Shown: positions 13,201 to 28,200 of the stretch, piece by piece
Position numbering within the stretch: the first letter of the stretch is position 1
How the letters are laid out: every line of letters starts with the position of its first letter
NCBI GenBank assembly: GCA_011033025.1
Contig: WFMF01000048.1
Location: forward strand, 124,001-188,000
Direction of reading: 5' to 3'
Source of the DNA: Beroe forskalii
Taxonomy: Eukaryota > Ctenophora > Nuda > Beroida > Beroidae
DNA length: 64,000 bases
Position numbers and translations under genes: made by a program
The notes under the pieces: model-generated
Databases searched by the model: none
The model's input: the letters and a program-made list of their open reading frames with translations, nothing else
Told to the model about the DNA's origin: nothing

Positions 13201-16200
13201 TATAATGATATATTCGAATACGATGATATTATATTCGAGTAAATATGTCTTCTTGAGTTCTTCTTGACAATTTGTCAAAACAGAATTACATTGAAAGATA
13301 AAAAGCAACGTACGTCACGCAATATTATCGCTGTTCACGAGTAAAGATAGGTGTGTAACGTGTATCATGTGAAACTAAACGTGTAAAACTCGTGTGTACT
13401 TTATTTCATGTGTGTGGGTGTGTTGGATACTAAGGAGAATCGAGTAAGGGTTCGTCGTGTTCCTATCATCATTCAGGGTTCGTCATGTGTAATCGTTCAG
13501 GATTTCAATGGTCATCGCTAAGTATATGTATCAAATGTTTCATGGATTCCCAAAGGTTACCACGTACTAGATTCTAGAATGATCATATATCGACTCGTTA
13601 TCAGCTGATGACATTACAAAATATACTTTCACACAAATCAATCAAATTCTTTTGACTGTTATTAACGTAAATTCTGTTAACGTAAAGAAACTTCGAATCT
13701 ACTAGTTTGTGAAACGATTGTTCACTTGGGGTTCTGCTGTGTAAAACGTAAGATTTACTGTGGATTAGCATTGGCTTTACTTTTAGATCGAAATGGTGTC
13801 AGTAATCACTATCCAGTATTGGTGACTGGTGAGTGGTGTCACAGTCTTGTGATGTCCGATTGGAATGGTGTCAGCAATTAAGCATATACTGCACAGGTTT
13901 GGAACCAAAATACTGATTCGTGGTATCGGATTATCACCTTTCATTAATGTAAAATCCATCAAATCATAAGTCTCGATCATATTAATTTATCGATATCCTT
14001 TTAATGACTTCCCCCGTTCAGACTTAAAGTTTACATTAATGGCTGATTTCATCGAACTTTGTTGAATCTAATAAATCAAATGGAGCAGACTAATGAAGTG
14101 TGTTGATTGAATTTGGGAACAACGATCTTTCGGTCTACTTAAATATTTTATTACAATTAATGTATCTTTCCTCGGGACTTAAATCGTCGAGCAATTTTAG
14201 GGATTAAATTTTCGCGGCATCTTTGAATTTATATTGCAATAATTCCCAATGAAATTGGCGTTGGATTAATTCATACATGGATCGAACTCAGAATTACTGT
14301 GTAAGATAAAGTAAATTCAAGTGATATTTATTGTGTTATTCGATGCGTTTCAAAGAGTAAAATGAAATCATTTAAATAATATACTCCATTGTGCTGCAGT
14401 TAAATTTATTACTACTGTCGCCAGTGGTGAGCTCACATGCTCAATATTTTAATTTGATTTCCAAATGTGACAATAAGTGTTCAAACCCTGCGTATCCGTG
14501 TTCGTGTGCGTGTATACGTGTGCGTGCATGTGTACGAACGTACTGTTATGCGACACTGCGTGTATTGATGTCTTTGTGTATTAATGTTTGTGTGCAACCA
14601 AAACAACACCCTGCCAATAATAGTCTAATACACAACCAACACTGTGCACTGTTCTTCTTTGATCAATGCTACACCTAAACAAACACAAGTTTACACAAAA
14701 TGCAAATTTCTACACTTCCGCAATCTGCATTCTGCAGTATGTTGAGCGTTCACCCTTCTGAGCTACACTTTAGTTAGTAGTACGTGTAAAACGTAGATGT
14801 GAGTGTTTTAACATGTTATATATTCAAAATAATATATTATCGCAATACTCAGTCGCCTGTGTAAGGACGAGCATGCTACAAATATCAACGTTTGATTGAA
14901 CGGGGCTACACTCAATGTGTGTATATTGTGTGTACGTATGTGATACATGATATGTTCGATGTCGTGTACGTAGTATGGATGTATGCATTTTCTTCAGAAA
15001 GTTCTTTGCTTATACGCATACTCGATGTTTTCAGTTTTCCAAAAAGTTTTTTGGTTCATTACTTGCGATTCATCATTTCTTACCCCAATGGATGTGTCAA
15101 CTGGCTCGCTTTCTTTTTAGCTTATACGAGCGCTTATTTCCTTCCCCCATCCCCACGTCCCTTTTAATTAACGCAATGGTATTCATAACATGAGTAATAA
15201 CTAGAATGTTTAGCTTCTGATTTGGGAACTAAAACAATTTATCAACCTTCCCCTAAACTTATATTTTGACGTACATTCACATTTTTCGTCGAGTGTCACT
15301 GGCCAGTGACCATATATAAAACAAAAAACATCGACAAATGATCATCAAGTGGTCGAATAAGAATGGTTAGATAAATGGTTAGATAAATGGTTAGCTAGTG
15401 TGCCTGACGAAACAGTACATGTTTCAGATTCTGCAGTATGCAAAATGGTCTGTAAAAATCTGCACTTACCATGATTATTCCTTACCCCGTTTGTGGACCA
15501 AAGATGGCGATTGGGAAGGGAAAATATTATGATAAACGTGTGATTTCCAAGAATGTATTAACATTTATATTTAATTGTGTGGACACCGATCAATACCCGT
15601 GTACCGAGGGGAATTCTTAAACTTTATAAGGGCATCTGAAAGTGTCAGCTTTGACTCTTTGATTTATTTGATCCCTGTATTATAAATCAAGATGGGCCGT
15701 ATAATGTACTCTGCTCTGTTCTGTCAAGTGTGTGTGTAGTGTGTATGGAAGTAAGAAAGTACGAGTTGGCAGCCATGTGTCAGCCATGTATCAGCATCCT
15801 AGAACTGTAATTATGAAATTGCCCTTAATTCGCTCGGAGGGGTGTCCCTGCCGAATGAACTGCCCCTTCTTTGTTATGGTTATTTCGAGCAGCATACCGC
15901 TTCCCATAGTGCGATCAAATAAAACTTAATAAAAAACTGCTTGGATTGTAGCCGGAAAAAGGAACCTTCTGAGTCTGAAGTTTCAATGAAGTTCCCAAAT
16001 ATGCAGGTCACTACCGGGGGTTATCTGTAGATCTGCGCATTATTTCCATCTTCATAGTTCATTTAATAACAAGAATGTGGCAGATGTAAACAACTTGAGG
16101 ATAACATCATTATTCGTTTCAGGTTGCTCCTGACAGGTACGAAGGAGTCCTATGCATTCCAACGGAATCCTACCAGAAACTCATTGACAAACGGAATTCT

Positions 16201-19200
16201 ATCGAGTCTAAACACAAGGTTATTATTTGATATTACGTATGTCTTCTTCCTTTCATTGTACTTCTGGTGAAGTTAGGCAATTGATTTTCTACTGTGCGAA
16301 ATGACATGGTGCACCCTAAGATATGTGAAGAATGTAACTTTTGCAAGGACTGAAGAATAAATTGTTAGCGTCCAACCGCCGCGAAGCACCCGGTTGTTAT
16401 GCCGCACGGTCGCACGCGATGTCTTACACCTTTCGATTCCGTGCTTGCGATACGGTGCGGCGCTTACTTTCGATTAATACGCTGCCTTAGACCCCAACAT
16501 AACGCGGCCTAAACTATGTCGGTACACAACTGTAACCGAAATTACCAAGGGGACAACTATCTAAAAGCTTTCATCCTCTCCCCAGGTACGTATACTACTG
16601 AAGCACCTGACTTCTCACAACTGCTACCGAGTGATAATCCGGGCACCCAAGAAGAAATAGCGTCCGAAGCAACGGACGACCTTTGAGACTGTTGTCATTT
16701 CGTCATCTTCCGAGACTCAGGACGTTAGCACGTCATAGTGACGTTGCCTTGTGGACGTCAGCAACGAATAATTATATCGGTGACGTCACTATTCAGCTGT
16801 TCAACTGCTGTCTACAATGTGTATCAGGGTTGCTTGGCGACCACACCAACTTTGCGTTAATTTATAATGTTATTACAATAAGTTTTCTGCAGAAACTTGT
16901 ATATCTGGGCATACGTTTGGTCAGGTCTCTTTTTGCCCGTGTTTGAGCTAAAGGTTGAATTTAGTTTTCTGTTGAAATTCAAATTTGATCGACGAGTGTT
17001 TCTGATGACGCAGAACATTTTTTCGAAAATTTGATGTTTCTTAACTTTTTCCGAGCGTACAATTCGAATTGCGAAATGGCGAAAAGAGGTCTGACCAGCT
17101 AAACCAGTTTACCTTTTTAATGTTTAAAACATTGCATGATTGTTATGTACCTTTTGATCGGGCTTGAACTGTATCGGGGTCAGATTGAATAACGTGAGTA
17201 ATAAGTTGATAATGATAATAATAATGCGTATAACGAACTCAGTATTACGTCATATATCAGTGTTTATGTTGGACGCATATATAATATTAAAAGGAATAAT
17301 ACATACGAATATGATGCCCTACATTTTGTGTTCTGTGTACTGACCTGTGCTAAGGTTTTTAATCTTGTTGTAAATAAAGACAACGCACCTATCGTTTGTT
17401 CATTCCTTGTGTTTTATTCTACTACTACTACTGAGTTAGAGAACTACAAGGTATTGTATACCTATTGTTGAGTATAATTTTGGATAAAGCCAGCTGTTCA
17501 AGTGCGGCTTGTTTTATGAGGAGGTCCCCACTGAGTTCTCAGGGATTCGTCCTTGGTGTCAGAGAACGTCAGTAAAGCGTCTTACTAGTTACTGATCTCA
17601 GTTAAGTGTCATACTGGTGTCAGCAAAACTTCATACTAATGTCAGATAAGCGTCAACGTAATACTGGTGTCATTAAACTAGTGTCAGGAGACGTTCTACT
17701 GGTGTCTTTTAAGCGTCATGCTGGTGTCAGAGAACGTCATACTGGCGTCAGTAAAGCATAACACTTTTGGTGTCAGCAGAAATGTTGGCAGTAGAAGTTA
17801 GAACGCTGTAGAAGTTAGAACGCTGGTGAATGATTGTGTATGCTATAGTGTGTTCCAGGCTTGTGTCAGGAGTGGACTGGTGACAACAGACTCTTGGACT
17901 GATCAAACTTGTTGTCATATTCTCGTAACCCAGAATTACATGGGAACGGCCATCTTGTACCAATTTATTTCACCGACCTATTGTCCTAAAGATGATATAC
18001 CTTTATTGGCCCTCATTAAACCGGTCCTTAACGACAAAAATGATTTTGAGATTTTTGTTCAAAGGCCGGTTAGAGCGTGGCCGGTTTAATTGAAGGCCAA
18101 TTAATTCAGGTGAAATAAAACTCTTTTTACTTGGCTAATACAGTGTTAAATTCACTTGAACGTAATCATACAGCACAGATAATATTAGATCATATGTGTG
18201 CTGACCGGGATTTGGGTCTTTTGATGCAATTCATTAAGTATAGATGAGTTTAGTGGTTATTTTGGAGAATAGAATATTTGATCTGGCCACCACTGTTTCG
18301 AAAATAATCCAATTTTTGTCCAGAGGGGCGGTTAAAAAGGGACGGCTAATTAAAGGCCACTGAGGTACTCATTTGGGTCGCATTTTGGCCAAAATTTTGG
18401 AAAGTCTATACTTACATGGAACGCGCGAGACAAAATCTAATTTAACAAGACTGATAGCGATGCATTATTAAAGCAATAAACGCGCGGCGCGCGCCCGGTC
18501 ATCGCCGCGCATTCATCTAAGCGCAGCAGATGCTAACGACGACGCGCGCTTTCCTAAGCTAAGCCCGCATTTGCCCTAACCAGGGCCCTGGCTACGCGCA
18601 CTGAGTGCGCGGCAAGCGTATCGACACCCCTGGTTAGGGGAAGCCCGCATAGGTGTGCACATTGCCCTATCCTGCGCGCGTAAGCACCTGGTTAGGTGAA
18701 GTGTACACACTGCTCTGTGTTGTCAGGCGTTGCCTGACCCCCTTAAAATTTTAAATAATGGGTCTGACGACGTCAGACTCGACGGGCGATGTCCGTCCCT
18801 TTCTTCTGACTTGTTGTTGGACAAGGAAGGCGCAAAGTGACGTCCAAATGTGGAACGTTGCGCCGCGCGCGCGAGGGTAGGGTAACATCCTACGACGTCA
18901 GACAAGCTCTGTGGAAGTTAAGCGCGCAACGCAATCAGCAATCAAAGGTATCCGTCGCGTGTTTAGCAAGCAATAAGATTTGTCCGGTCCTATACTGTAT
19001 ACCTTATAAAACATTAAAACGAACGGGGACACATAGCATGGCACGTGGCAATTAAAGGCAATATGCATATGGCATAGAATCAACATTTTTTACGTCACGC
19101 ATACGGCAAACTGAAGTCGTACACACGCAAAACTACATTTCAAACTACCACTGTTATAGAGGCCTGAACACTTTTGAAATGAGTGCTGCCTGATGTAATT

Positions 19201-22200
19201 TAAATGGTTCATCATTTATTTTAATACTTTAGTCGAGTTTCATGGACCACAAATTGTAAGAGGATCGACGGACGTTGCCCCGTCTACACCCCGCGGAACG
19301 CCATTGGACCCGCGCGCAGTTGCGCGTGCGATCTCTGATGACCGACAAATATTGAATTGAATTTTGTTTCAAACATAATTACTTGCTGCTGACTGTTTTT
19401 ATATCTTCTTTTAGCCTTCCTAAGCCCGCATAGGTGTGTGTACGCGCGCGGCGCTTCCCTACGGGAAGTGCGCCGCGCAACGCAGACAGGGATATACGTG
19501 TTTAGCAACTTTTAGCCAATAGAATGAATATTTGATTCCTTTTTGTTTCATCAAATTTGATGAAAAGACGCGCGCGCGGCGGTCAGACAAACGAAAAAGT
19601 GGAGAAAATTTCGCGATCAAAATCACCCCAATTCCAATTACTTCTTAATTGATCATATCTCAGTCAACTTTCAAGCAAGAAAATTTTAGCTATTATGCTC
19701 CGAAGCCTCATTAAATTTTTTAGTGATCGGCGCTTTTTATAAAAAGCCGCGCACATCAGGTTGTCTGTTTCCGATGTACAACGACAAATTTTATCTTGCG
19801 GAGTTGAACGCGCCATAGCAACGCGTGACTCAAGCTGTCCCACCGCCCTCTGCTTGGTGCTTTGTGCTTACGCTCTTGCTATCAGTTATTGTGTATTACC
19901 AGTTCATTGATTGGGTAAAATATTGTTGATCTAATTCAATAAAGATTACTTTTGTTTTTTGTAACCTTGTTCGTTAGGCGACTGCATAGACTTAGGTTGA
20001 TCGAAAATCAGGTTTAATGTAAAAACACACACAAATGTTGCTTTGAATATTTTTGTCTTCGTAATTCTTTATGCATCAGTTAGAAAACTAAATTCCTCAG
20101 AAACAAATGGAGCTGGATTTTTGATTTTGACCTCCAAAAAATTTTTAAGCCCATTTTACGCATATTTTGCCAAATTTTTGGCCCAAATGGGCTAAAAAAG
20201 TTTTGGGGGCCTAAACCAAACATCTGGCTCCATTTGTTTCTGAAGAATTTCGTTTTCTAACTGATGCAAAACAATTGATGACAAAATATTATTTGTATCG
20301 ACATTTGTGTGCGTTTTTACATTAAACCTGATTTTCGATCAACCTAAGTCTATGCAGTCGCCTAACAATTCTATGGCTTATGTATTGATGAAATTCTACA
20401 ATTAATTCTCAATTTGAATGCCATTTTTTAGTCGTTATTAACCATTAAAGATGTTCCAAATCCAAGCAAACATTGACTAATATTATCTTAATCAAGCTGA
20501 AGTGTATTGTTCGTACATCCGTGGTTTAAAGAAGAATAGGTATAGAATAACGAAGCTATTACTATGTGAAGGTAATTTTACACAAAATTCATCATTGAAT
20601 AATTGTTATATTACAAATTTACATTGATTCAGAAAATTGGAACAGCATACGATTGACAGATAATTGATAATGTATCGAAGTTAAGTCACTTTTTACAGTC
20701 ATATCAAAATTACATTTCTTCTTCAAAAGCAGGCAAATAATACAGTATTTTTCATTCTTCAGAGCTCCTCATTCCGTTTGTGTCCTCCGGACATCCTGAC
20801 TGGCTTTGCTCCTCGTGGAGGCTCGTGCAGGTGTAATGGGCGTACCTGAGAGGTGAAATGTGATTATATTTACCATTTATAACACTGAGATATGAACGGA
20901 TCAAATCACAGGACTGCTGTACTGTGGTTTGTAATACAGACAACGTTCAAAAGAAAAAGTGATTTTGCGAATTTCCCTTCAGCTTAAACCACTGTAAAAT
21001 TGCAATCGTTCAAATGCTCATAACTTGGATATGAATAGGGCTGAGTAAGCACCAGGTGTCAAGTATGAATAACATAATAACTACTTAATAAATTGTTGGC
21101 CATTTTCAACCCTCCCCAGCACTCATTTGAAAATATCCTCCCATAAAATAAGAGGCAAATTCCTTGACTATGTATTATGAGAACATTTTATATCATATTC
21201 TGATGTTTCGAACCTCTTTGTTCTTTTTGATCCGGGGATAAGGTCGAATCTGCAGTTCTTAAGGTTCAGGGTTTGGGAGAGGTTCAGCCCGGTTTCTGGT
21301 ATTGGGTAATGTGACTGTGAAACTCGAGCAGCTGAGAACATAATTTCTGCTTAATTCCTTGAAACCCTCATAAAGGGGTTTACAAGTTAGATAAATTTCA
21401 GAGCGCCGTTGATCTTACTTTTCGATATCATGTTCCTGAGCTTACAGTCGTCCATGGAACGCCACAATTGAAAGTACTCGTTTCTGTTGCGAGCTGTTTT
21501 ACATTACTTCTGACCTACTGGAGTATTAAGATGATCGTTTCACCATCAGAATCCTTGACTGTGCTCTATTGAGTGCACGGCCCAATTACACGAATCTCAA
21601 AATTGAGCAGTGAAATTGGGCCGTTTTTTCAAATTGGCGTTCTTCCGTAAACTGCGCACATGCTACTAGCACGATTGACTACCTCACGCGTATGGGGTGA
21701 TAGTGTATACATCGCAACTTTACTACTTTACTACCAGAGTATCAGAAGGAGCAGAGCGAACCTGAATTAGGTAGGTACATCAAGAATCAAGATAAATTCA
21801 TCTCAGATAGTCAGATTAATGATAAATGACAGTTTGCTGCAATTTGACAAGTCCTCTTTCAAAATAAATGAATTAACTTTCGACCAATATGCTTATCATT
21901 ATGATGAGTTTGAACCGATTGGTATGAACTATACCTACACTTGTCCTGCATCATTATAATTTCCTAAATTTTGCCTTCATAGTGAGATAACCGTCAGTTA
22001 AGCAGTTAAGTGTAATTAGTTGTAGTTAGGTACTAGAGGATTGCTATGAAGACATTGGTAGTGATTGACCTCCAATATAAAATATGAGAATGAAATTTGA
22101 GATCTAATTAGCTCCTTGTTCAGTACCTAATCTGAAAATACACACATTAGTCCACACATTAGAAAAAAAGAACACTGCTGGATAACCAATGACTCAATTA

Positions 22201-25200
22201 CAGTTTTTGGTTGCATTGTCCATTAATGGTTGAAGTTAGAATGAAGTGGTTCTATCGGACTTCATTCACATCAGGCAGCCCTTCTTCGAGTTCGAAGAAC
22301 ACTTTCATACTCGTTGAGGGATGAAAGTTCTGTTTCGTGTGTAAAATGTAGAATGTTAATTTTTACAGTTAGGTACACACGCAGTGACTATCGAAGTATC
22401 GAGTGTCAATTACATCCGCCAAACGGAATACTCGTATACAGGAGCTACGTTGATGAAAATACAAATTTGTCGCGAGTTTTTCTCGCGAGAATGTTCGCGA
22501 GTATTTCTCGTAACAGGAGCCAGGGTGTAAAAGGGCGTCATCATGGGATGTATTGTGTCACTCGTTGGTATATACAAAGTGTGTTTCTCAACACAACCCC
22601 AGATTGCATCATCGTATATTGGTGACTCTGAATTGTTTGATGTAATAATCGATCTTGATGCCGTATACAGCTGTAGCACAGACTGCACAATTATTGACAG
22701 TCAAGTTAAGAAATTATTCAGTACAGATCAGAAGTCTTAGTGAGTTTGATAGGTTTTAAGTGCGTGGCTTTTGTAAGTGTAAAATGCTGACGAGTTCCTT
22801 TGTAAGGAATGAAGAAATAAATTTCACGCCACCAAAAGGAACGTCATCATAAGGTCTTGAGGGTGAAAGTATGCACGTAATCCTGACGCATTTCATCAGG
22901 GAGGGGCTGGGACCAGAGTGATTTGTACCCTTTCGTGCTTTTGATTTTACTGGTGAGGGTGGGGGCTAAGATTTGAATAAGTGAATATTTGTCTTCCTTT
23001 GTCAGTCCTGCACCTAAAATCATGGGTGTTGGTTGGTTGCAGTATGCAGCAGAAATGCTAAGTTGTGTAAAACAGATTTTTGGTGCGACTATACATGGTA
23101 TTATTATAATGCGATTAAGTGGCAACTGGCATTTAGGAAATGGGTAAGGAGAGAAGAGAATCGAGGGATTTATGTGGCATTTAGGAAGTGAGTAAGGAGG
23201 GGAGAAAATACTGAGATTTATGTGTCATTTAGGAAGTGAGTTAGGAAACTAGGAAGTACCATTTTACCATGTTCGGTTAATCAGTATTCGCTCATTTAAT
23301 CCAACAAACTACTTCCTCCCATGCTATTGTTATTTACCATTTTACCATTTTCTTAACCTGGAACCCCAGTCCTTATTCCTGTAATCTTGTAACCACCTCC
23401 ATCCTTATTCTAATTCTAAACCTTCTAATCTGCATCCTTATTCTTATTCTAAACCTTCTAATCTGCATCCTTATTCTAATTTTAAGGTACATTTGACATT
23501 TTGTTAATCTTCTGTTTTACTAAAATATAACTATTCCCTGTCTTTCCTCCAGGCGAGAGAGCAGCGGAAGCTGGCAAGGAGGTGGAAATGATGTGGAACG
23601 AACCAATCACGAACAGCGAGGAGATCACGGAGGGGAAGCATGTTATCAAGGTATGTGTGTACAGGCACCTACTGTTAAACTACTGTTATAGTACTCGCAG
23701 GTCTGCCCCCCCCCCCTAAAATGGAGGAGGGACCTGCGATGAGGGAGGAGGGACCTGCGATGAGGGGAGAGGGACCTGCGATGAGGGAGGAGGGACCTGC
23801 GATGAGGGAGGAGGGACCTGCGACCTTGCCAGAGGTCTGGGTAGTCCCCCAGCGCTGAGGCTCCTGCCCAATGTCTCAGTGTGCTGGGGACTCTGGATGG
23901 GAACGAGTCCTGGGTATCAGGTTATAAATCTGGAAACTTCTAATAGGTTACTCAAATGCACTGCTGAATCAGCAGTGCTGATGATTTGAACGCACTTTGC
24001 CTCTAAAAGTCAGCTTCTTGTGGTAATTTTCGTTGTGGAACTTGGCAATTACAGAGACATATTTTACTTGGAAGTTGCCCAAATATCTCTGTCGGTTGTT
24101 TGAAGGACTTCAGACCATCTCAAACGATCGTTCAACGTAAGCATTACTCCACGCTTTCTGTTAAAGTAACAACTCTCTGATTAAAGAAGAACAAGTTATA
24201 ACGAATGTTCTCGAAGCTTTTTAAAACCCAGCTCATCTTGTGACTCGTAATGTTGTATTCAGCTTGATTGCTGCACTTAACGTAGTCTAGACTCTGTAGT
24301 ATGCAAATCATAAAATTCTGTATTACACTCGATTAAACGCAAACCGTACATCGTCTAGAGCTTACCTCAACTTGTGTATAGTGTGAACTGTACTCACTAG
24401 TTTAGTATACTGTCTACTGTTTACACACTCTCCTGTACTGTGTACACACAGTATACTGTACACACTCTAGTGGGCAGTATACTGTGGTATATATTCAACC
24501 TCACTGCACTGTACTCCATTAATGAACATAAGAAAATATATTTAATACATTTCTCTCGCCACCGTTCTCAATATCATTTTTAAATCGGTCCAGTGGTTGA
24601 GTTAAAGTCAGGCATTTCAATGCTTTTCTGGCTCAGTGCCAGATCCGTTACATATTATATACTGCTGCCAGCCTCTGTCTCATGTACTACATTAGAATAT
24701 ACTGTAATGGTGTGTTCAGGTCGGGAATAGAAATAGGTTTTGTCGCCAATTCACTGTACAGAGTAATGATAATGTCGTCATTTGAAGCGCCTATTTTCTC
24801 CTGCGCGCACTGTTCTACACCAGCAATTTATCCAAATATCTTGAGAGAGAGTTTGTGTGTGTCTCAAGTTTCAATTTCCCACAACACGAGAGAGACTGCA
24901 GTGTATTTTGTTCACAAGACGTGTGTGTGTAATGTGTGTATGTGTTTGCATATATTATGTGTGCACTGTGTATAATGTATATATGTCTGTTCTAAGTACA
25001 CATTACCTGTGCAGTGTACATGCGTGCATATTTATTATTCATGCATATGTGTTCTTATGTGTATGGGTATCACGTGTGTGTATACTTTATGTACCGTCTC
25101 AATTCTCAATTCATTTGATTTTTTTGAGAATTTTTGTAGCCTCTGAATTGGGGAAGTGAAAAACAAAATGATGTTAAAAAACAACAACAAAAATCAAGAA

Positions 25201-28200
25201 ATATTGCTAGTATCATACTGTTCAGTAAATAGCATCATGGCTGTCGTCCCTGAAATTATCTAATTTATAAGATCTCAGACCGAATTAAGTCATCCTCATT
25301 ACTTTTCACAAATAGTTTGACCAGCTGAACACAATAGCTTGGTCAAAGGTTTAATAACACCAATAGCTGAGTTACGTAATGAACTGAATTACTGTAGTAC
25401 GTTTAATGAAATTATCCTGTGTTTTTCGGTGATCTAATGTCATAGTATATATGTTGTCAAACCGACAGAATTATTTACTATCCAATATTCATACCTCCGT
25501 AATACCTTTGTATAATGATATATTCGAATACGATGATATTATATTCGAGTAAATATGTCTTCTTGAGTTCTTCTTGACAATTTGTCAAAACAGAATTACA
25601 TTGAAAGATAAAAAGCAACGTACGTCACGCAGTATTATCGAGTAAAGATAGGTGTATTATGTGTATCATGTGAAAAGAAACGTGTAAGACTCGTGTGTAC
25701 TTTATTTCATGTGTGTGGGTGTGTTGGGTACTAAGGAGAATTGAGTAAGGGTTCGTCGTGTTCCTATCATTATTCAGGGTTCGTCATGTATTATCGTTCA
25801 GGTCATCGCTAAGTATATGTATCAAATGTTTCATGGATTCCCAAAGGTTACCACGTACTAGATTCTAGAATGATCAATTATATCGACTTGTTATCAGCTG
25901 ATTACATTACAAAATATACTTCCACCCAAATCAATCAAATTCTATTGACTTCGAACCTACGAGTTTGTGTACTGATTGTTCACTAGGGGTTCTGCTGTGT
26001 AAAAGATATACTGTGGAATGGTAGATTAGCACTGGCGTTGTATCGAAATAGTGTCAGCATCCAGCATTGGTGATTTGTGTCGCAGTATTGAGTTGTCTGA
26101 TTAGAATGGTGTCAGCATTGGTGACTGGTACCACAGTCTAGTGACCTGTCTTATTGCAATGGTGTCAGCATTGGTGACTGGTGTCACAGTCTTGTGGTGT
26201 CTGATTGGAATGGTGTCAGCATACACTGGTGTCAAAGTCTAGTGGTGTCTGATTGGAATGGTGTCAGCCATTAAGCATATACTGCACAGGTTTGGAACCA
26301 AAATACTGATTCGTGGTATCGGATTATCACCATTCATTAATGTAAAATCCATCAAATCATAAGTCTCGATCATATTAATTTAGCGATATCCTTTTAATGA
26401 CTTCCCCCGTTCAGACTTAAAGTTAACATTAATGGCTGATTTCATCGAACTTTGTTGAATCTAATAAATCAAATGGAGCAGACTAATGAAGTGTGTTGAT
26501 TGAATTTGGGAACAACGATCTTTCGGTCTACTTAAATATTTTATTACAATTAATGTATCTTTCCTCGGGACTTAAATCGTCGAGCAATTTTAGGGATTAA
26601 ATTTTCGCGGCATCTTTGAATTTATATTGCAATAATTCCCAATGAAATTGGCGTTGGATTAATTCATACATGGATCGAACTCAGAATTACTGTGTAAGAT
26701 AAAGTAAATTCGAGTGATATTTATTGTGTTATTCGATGCGTTTCAAAAAGTAAAATGAAATCATTTAAATAATATACTCCATTGTGCTGCAGTTAAATTT
26801 ATTACTACTGTCGCCAGTGGTAAGCTCACATGCTCAATATTTTAATTTGATTTCCAAATGTGACAATAAGTGTTCAAACCCTCCGTATACGTGTTCGTGT
26901 GCGTGTGTTCGTGTGCGTACATGTGTACGAACGTACTGTTATGCGACACTGCGTGTATTGGTGTATTTGTGTATTAGTTTTTGTGTAATTCTACACTGTA
27001 CATTCAAAACAACACCGTGTCAACAATAGTCTAATACACAACCAACACTGTGCACTGTTTTTTGATCAATGTTACACCTAAACAAACACAAGTTTACACA
27101 AAATGTAAATTTCTACACTTCCCCAGTATCTGATTCTGCAGTATGTTGAGCGTTCACCTTTCTAAGCTACACTTTAGTTAGTAGTACGTGTAAAACGTAG
27201 ATGTGAGTGTTTTAACATGTTATATATTCAAAATAATATATTATCGCAATACTCAGTCGCCTGTGTAAGGACGAGCATGCTACAAATATCAACGTTTGAT
27301 TGAACGGGGCTACACTCAATGTGTGTATAATGTGTGTACGTATGTGATACATGATATGTAGTATGTCGGATCGTGTACGTAGTATGGATGTATGTATGTA
27401 TGCAATTTCTGCCGAAAGTTCTGTGTCTATTTACATAGTCTTTGTTTTCCGTTTTCCAAAAAGCTTTTTGGTTCATAACTTGCGATTCATCATTTTTTAC
27501 CCCCAATGGATGTGTCGTGTCAACTGTCTAATTGAACTAATAAGAAATTGGCTCGCTTTCTTTGTAGCTTATACGAGCGCTTATTTCCCTCCCCCACGCC
27601 CCTTTTAACTGCAATGGTTTGCATAACATGAGTAATAAGTAGAATGTTGAGATTCTTATTTGGGATCTAAAACAAATACTCAACCTTTCCCTCAGTTACG
27701 TACATTCACATTTTTCGTCGAGTGTCACTGGCCAGTGACCATGTATAAAACAAAAAGCATGGACAAATGATCATCATCAAGTGGTCGAATAAGATTGTTT
27801 AAGCAGTTAGTTAAATGGTTAGCTAGTGTGCCTGACGAAACACGACCTCCCGATGTTCCAATACGTGTTTCAGATTCTGCAGTATGCAAAATGGTCTGTA
27901 AAAATCTGCACTTACCATGATTATTCCAAACCTTTTCGTGAACAAATTATGGTGATTGGGAACGGAAAATATCATGATAAACAAACGTATGATTTCTATG
28001 AATGCATTAACATTTATATTTAATTGTGTGGACACCGATCAATACCCGGGTACTGAAGGGGATTCTTAAACTTTATAAGGGCATCTGAAAGTGTCAGCTT
28101 TGACTCTTTGATTTATTGATCCCTGTATTATAAATCAAGATGGGCCGTATAATGTACTCTGCACTGTTCTGCCAAGTGTGTGTAGTGTGTATGGAAGTAA

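Larger units (their letters stand above)
10387..19264 (+). repeat. Segmental duplication, copy 1 (~8.9 kb)
   Basis: Near-identical over most of its length to 22528-31579. Homology starts at TAAAAGGGCGTCATC and ends at CACAAATTGTAAGAGGA. It contains exons 5-7 of the KH-like gene, their introns, the polyadenylation region and a GC-rich foldback element. It differs from copy 2 by small indels, minisatellite copy number and a broken last exon. Confidence 0.95.

Noticed and set aside
15732-15929. 65-codon frame conserved in both duplication copies
   Set aside because: Conserved only because the whole 9 kb is nearly identical. It lies in an intron, lacks splice sites in phase, and resembles no family.
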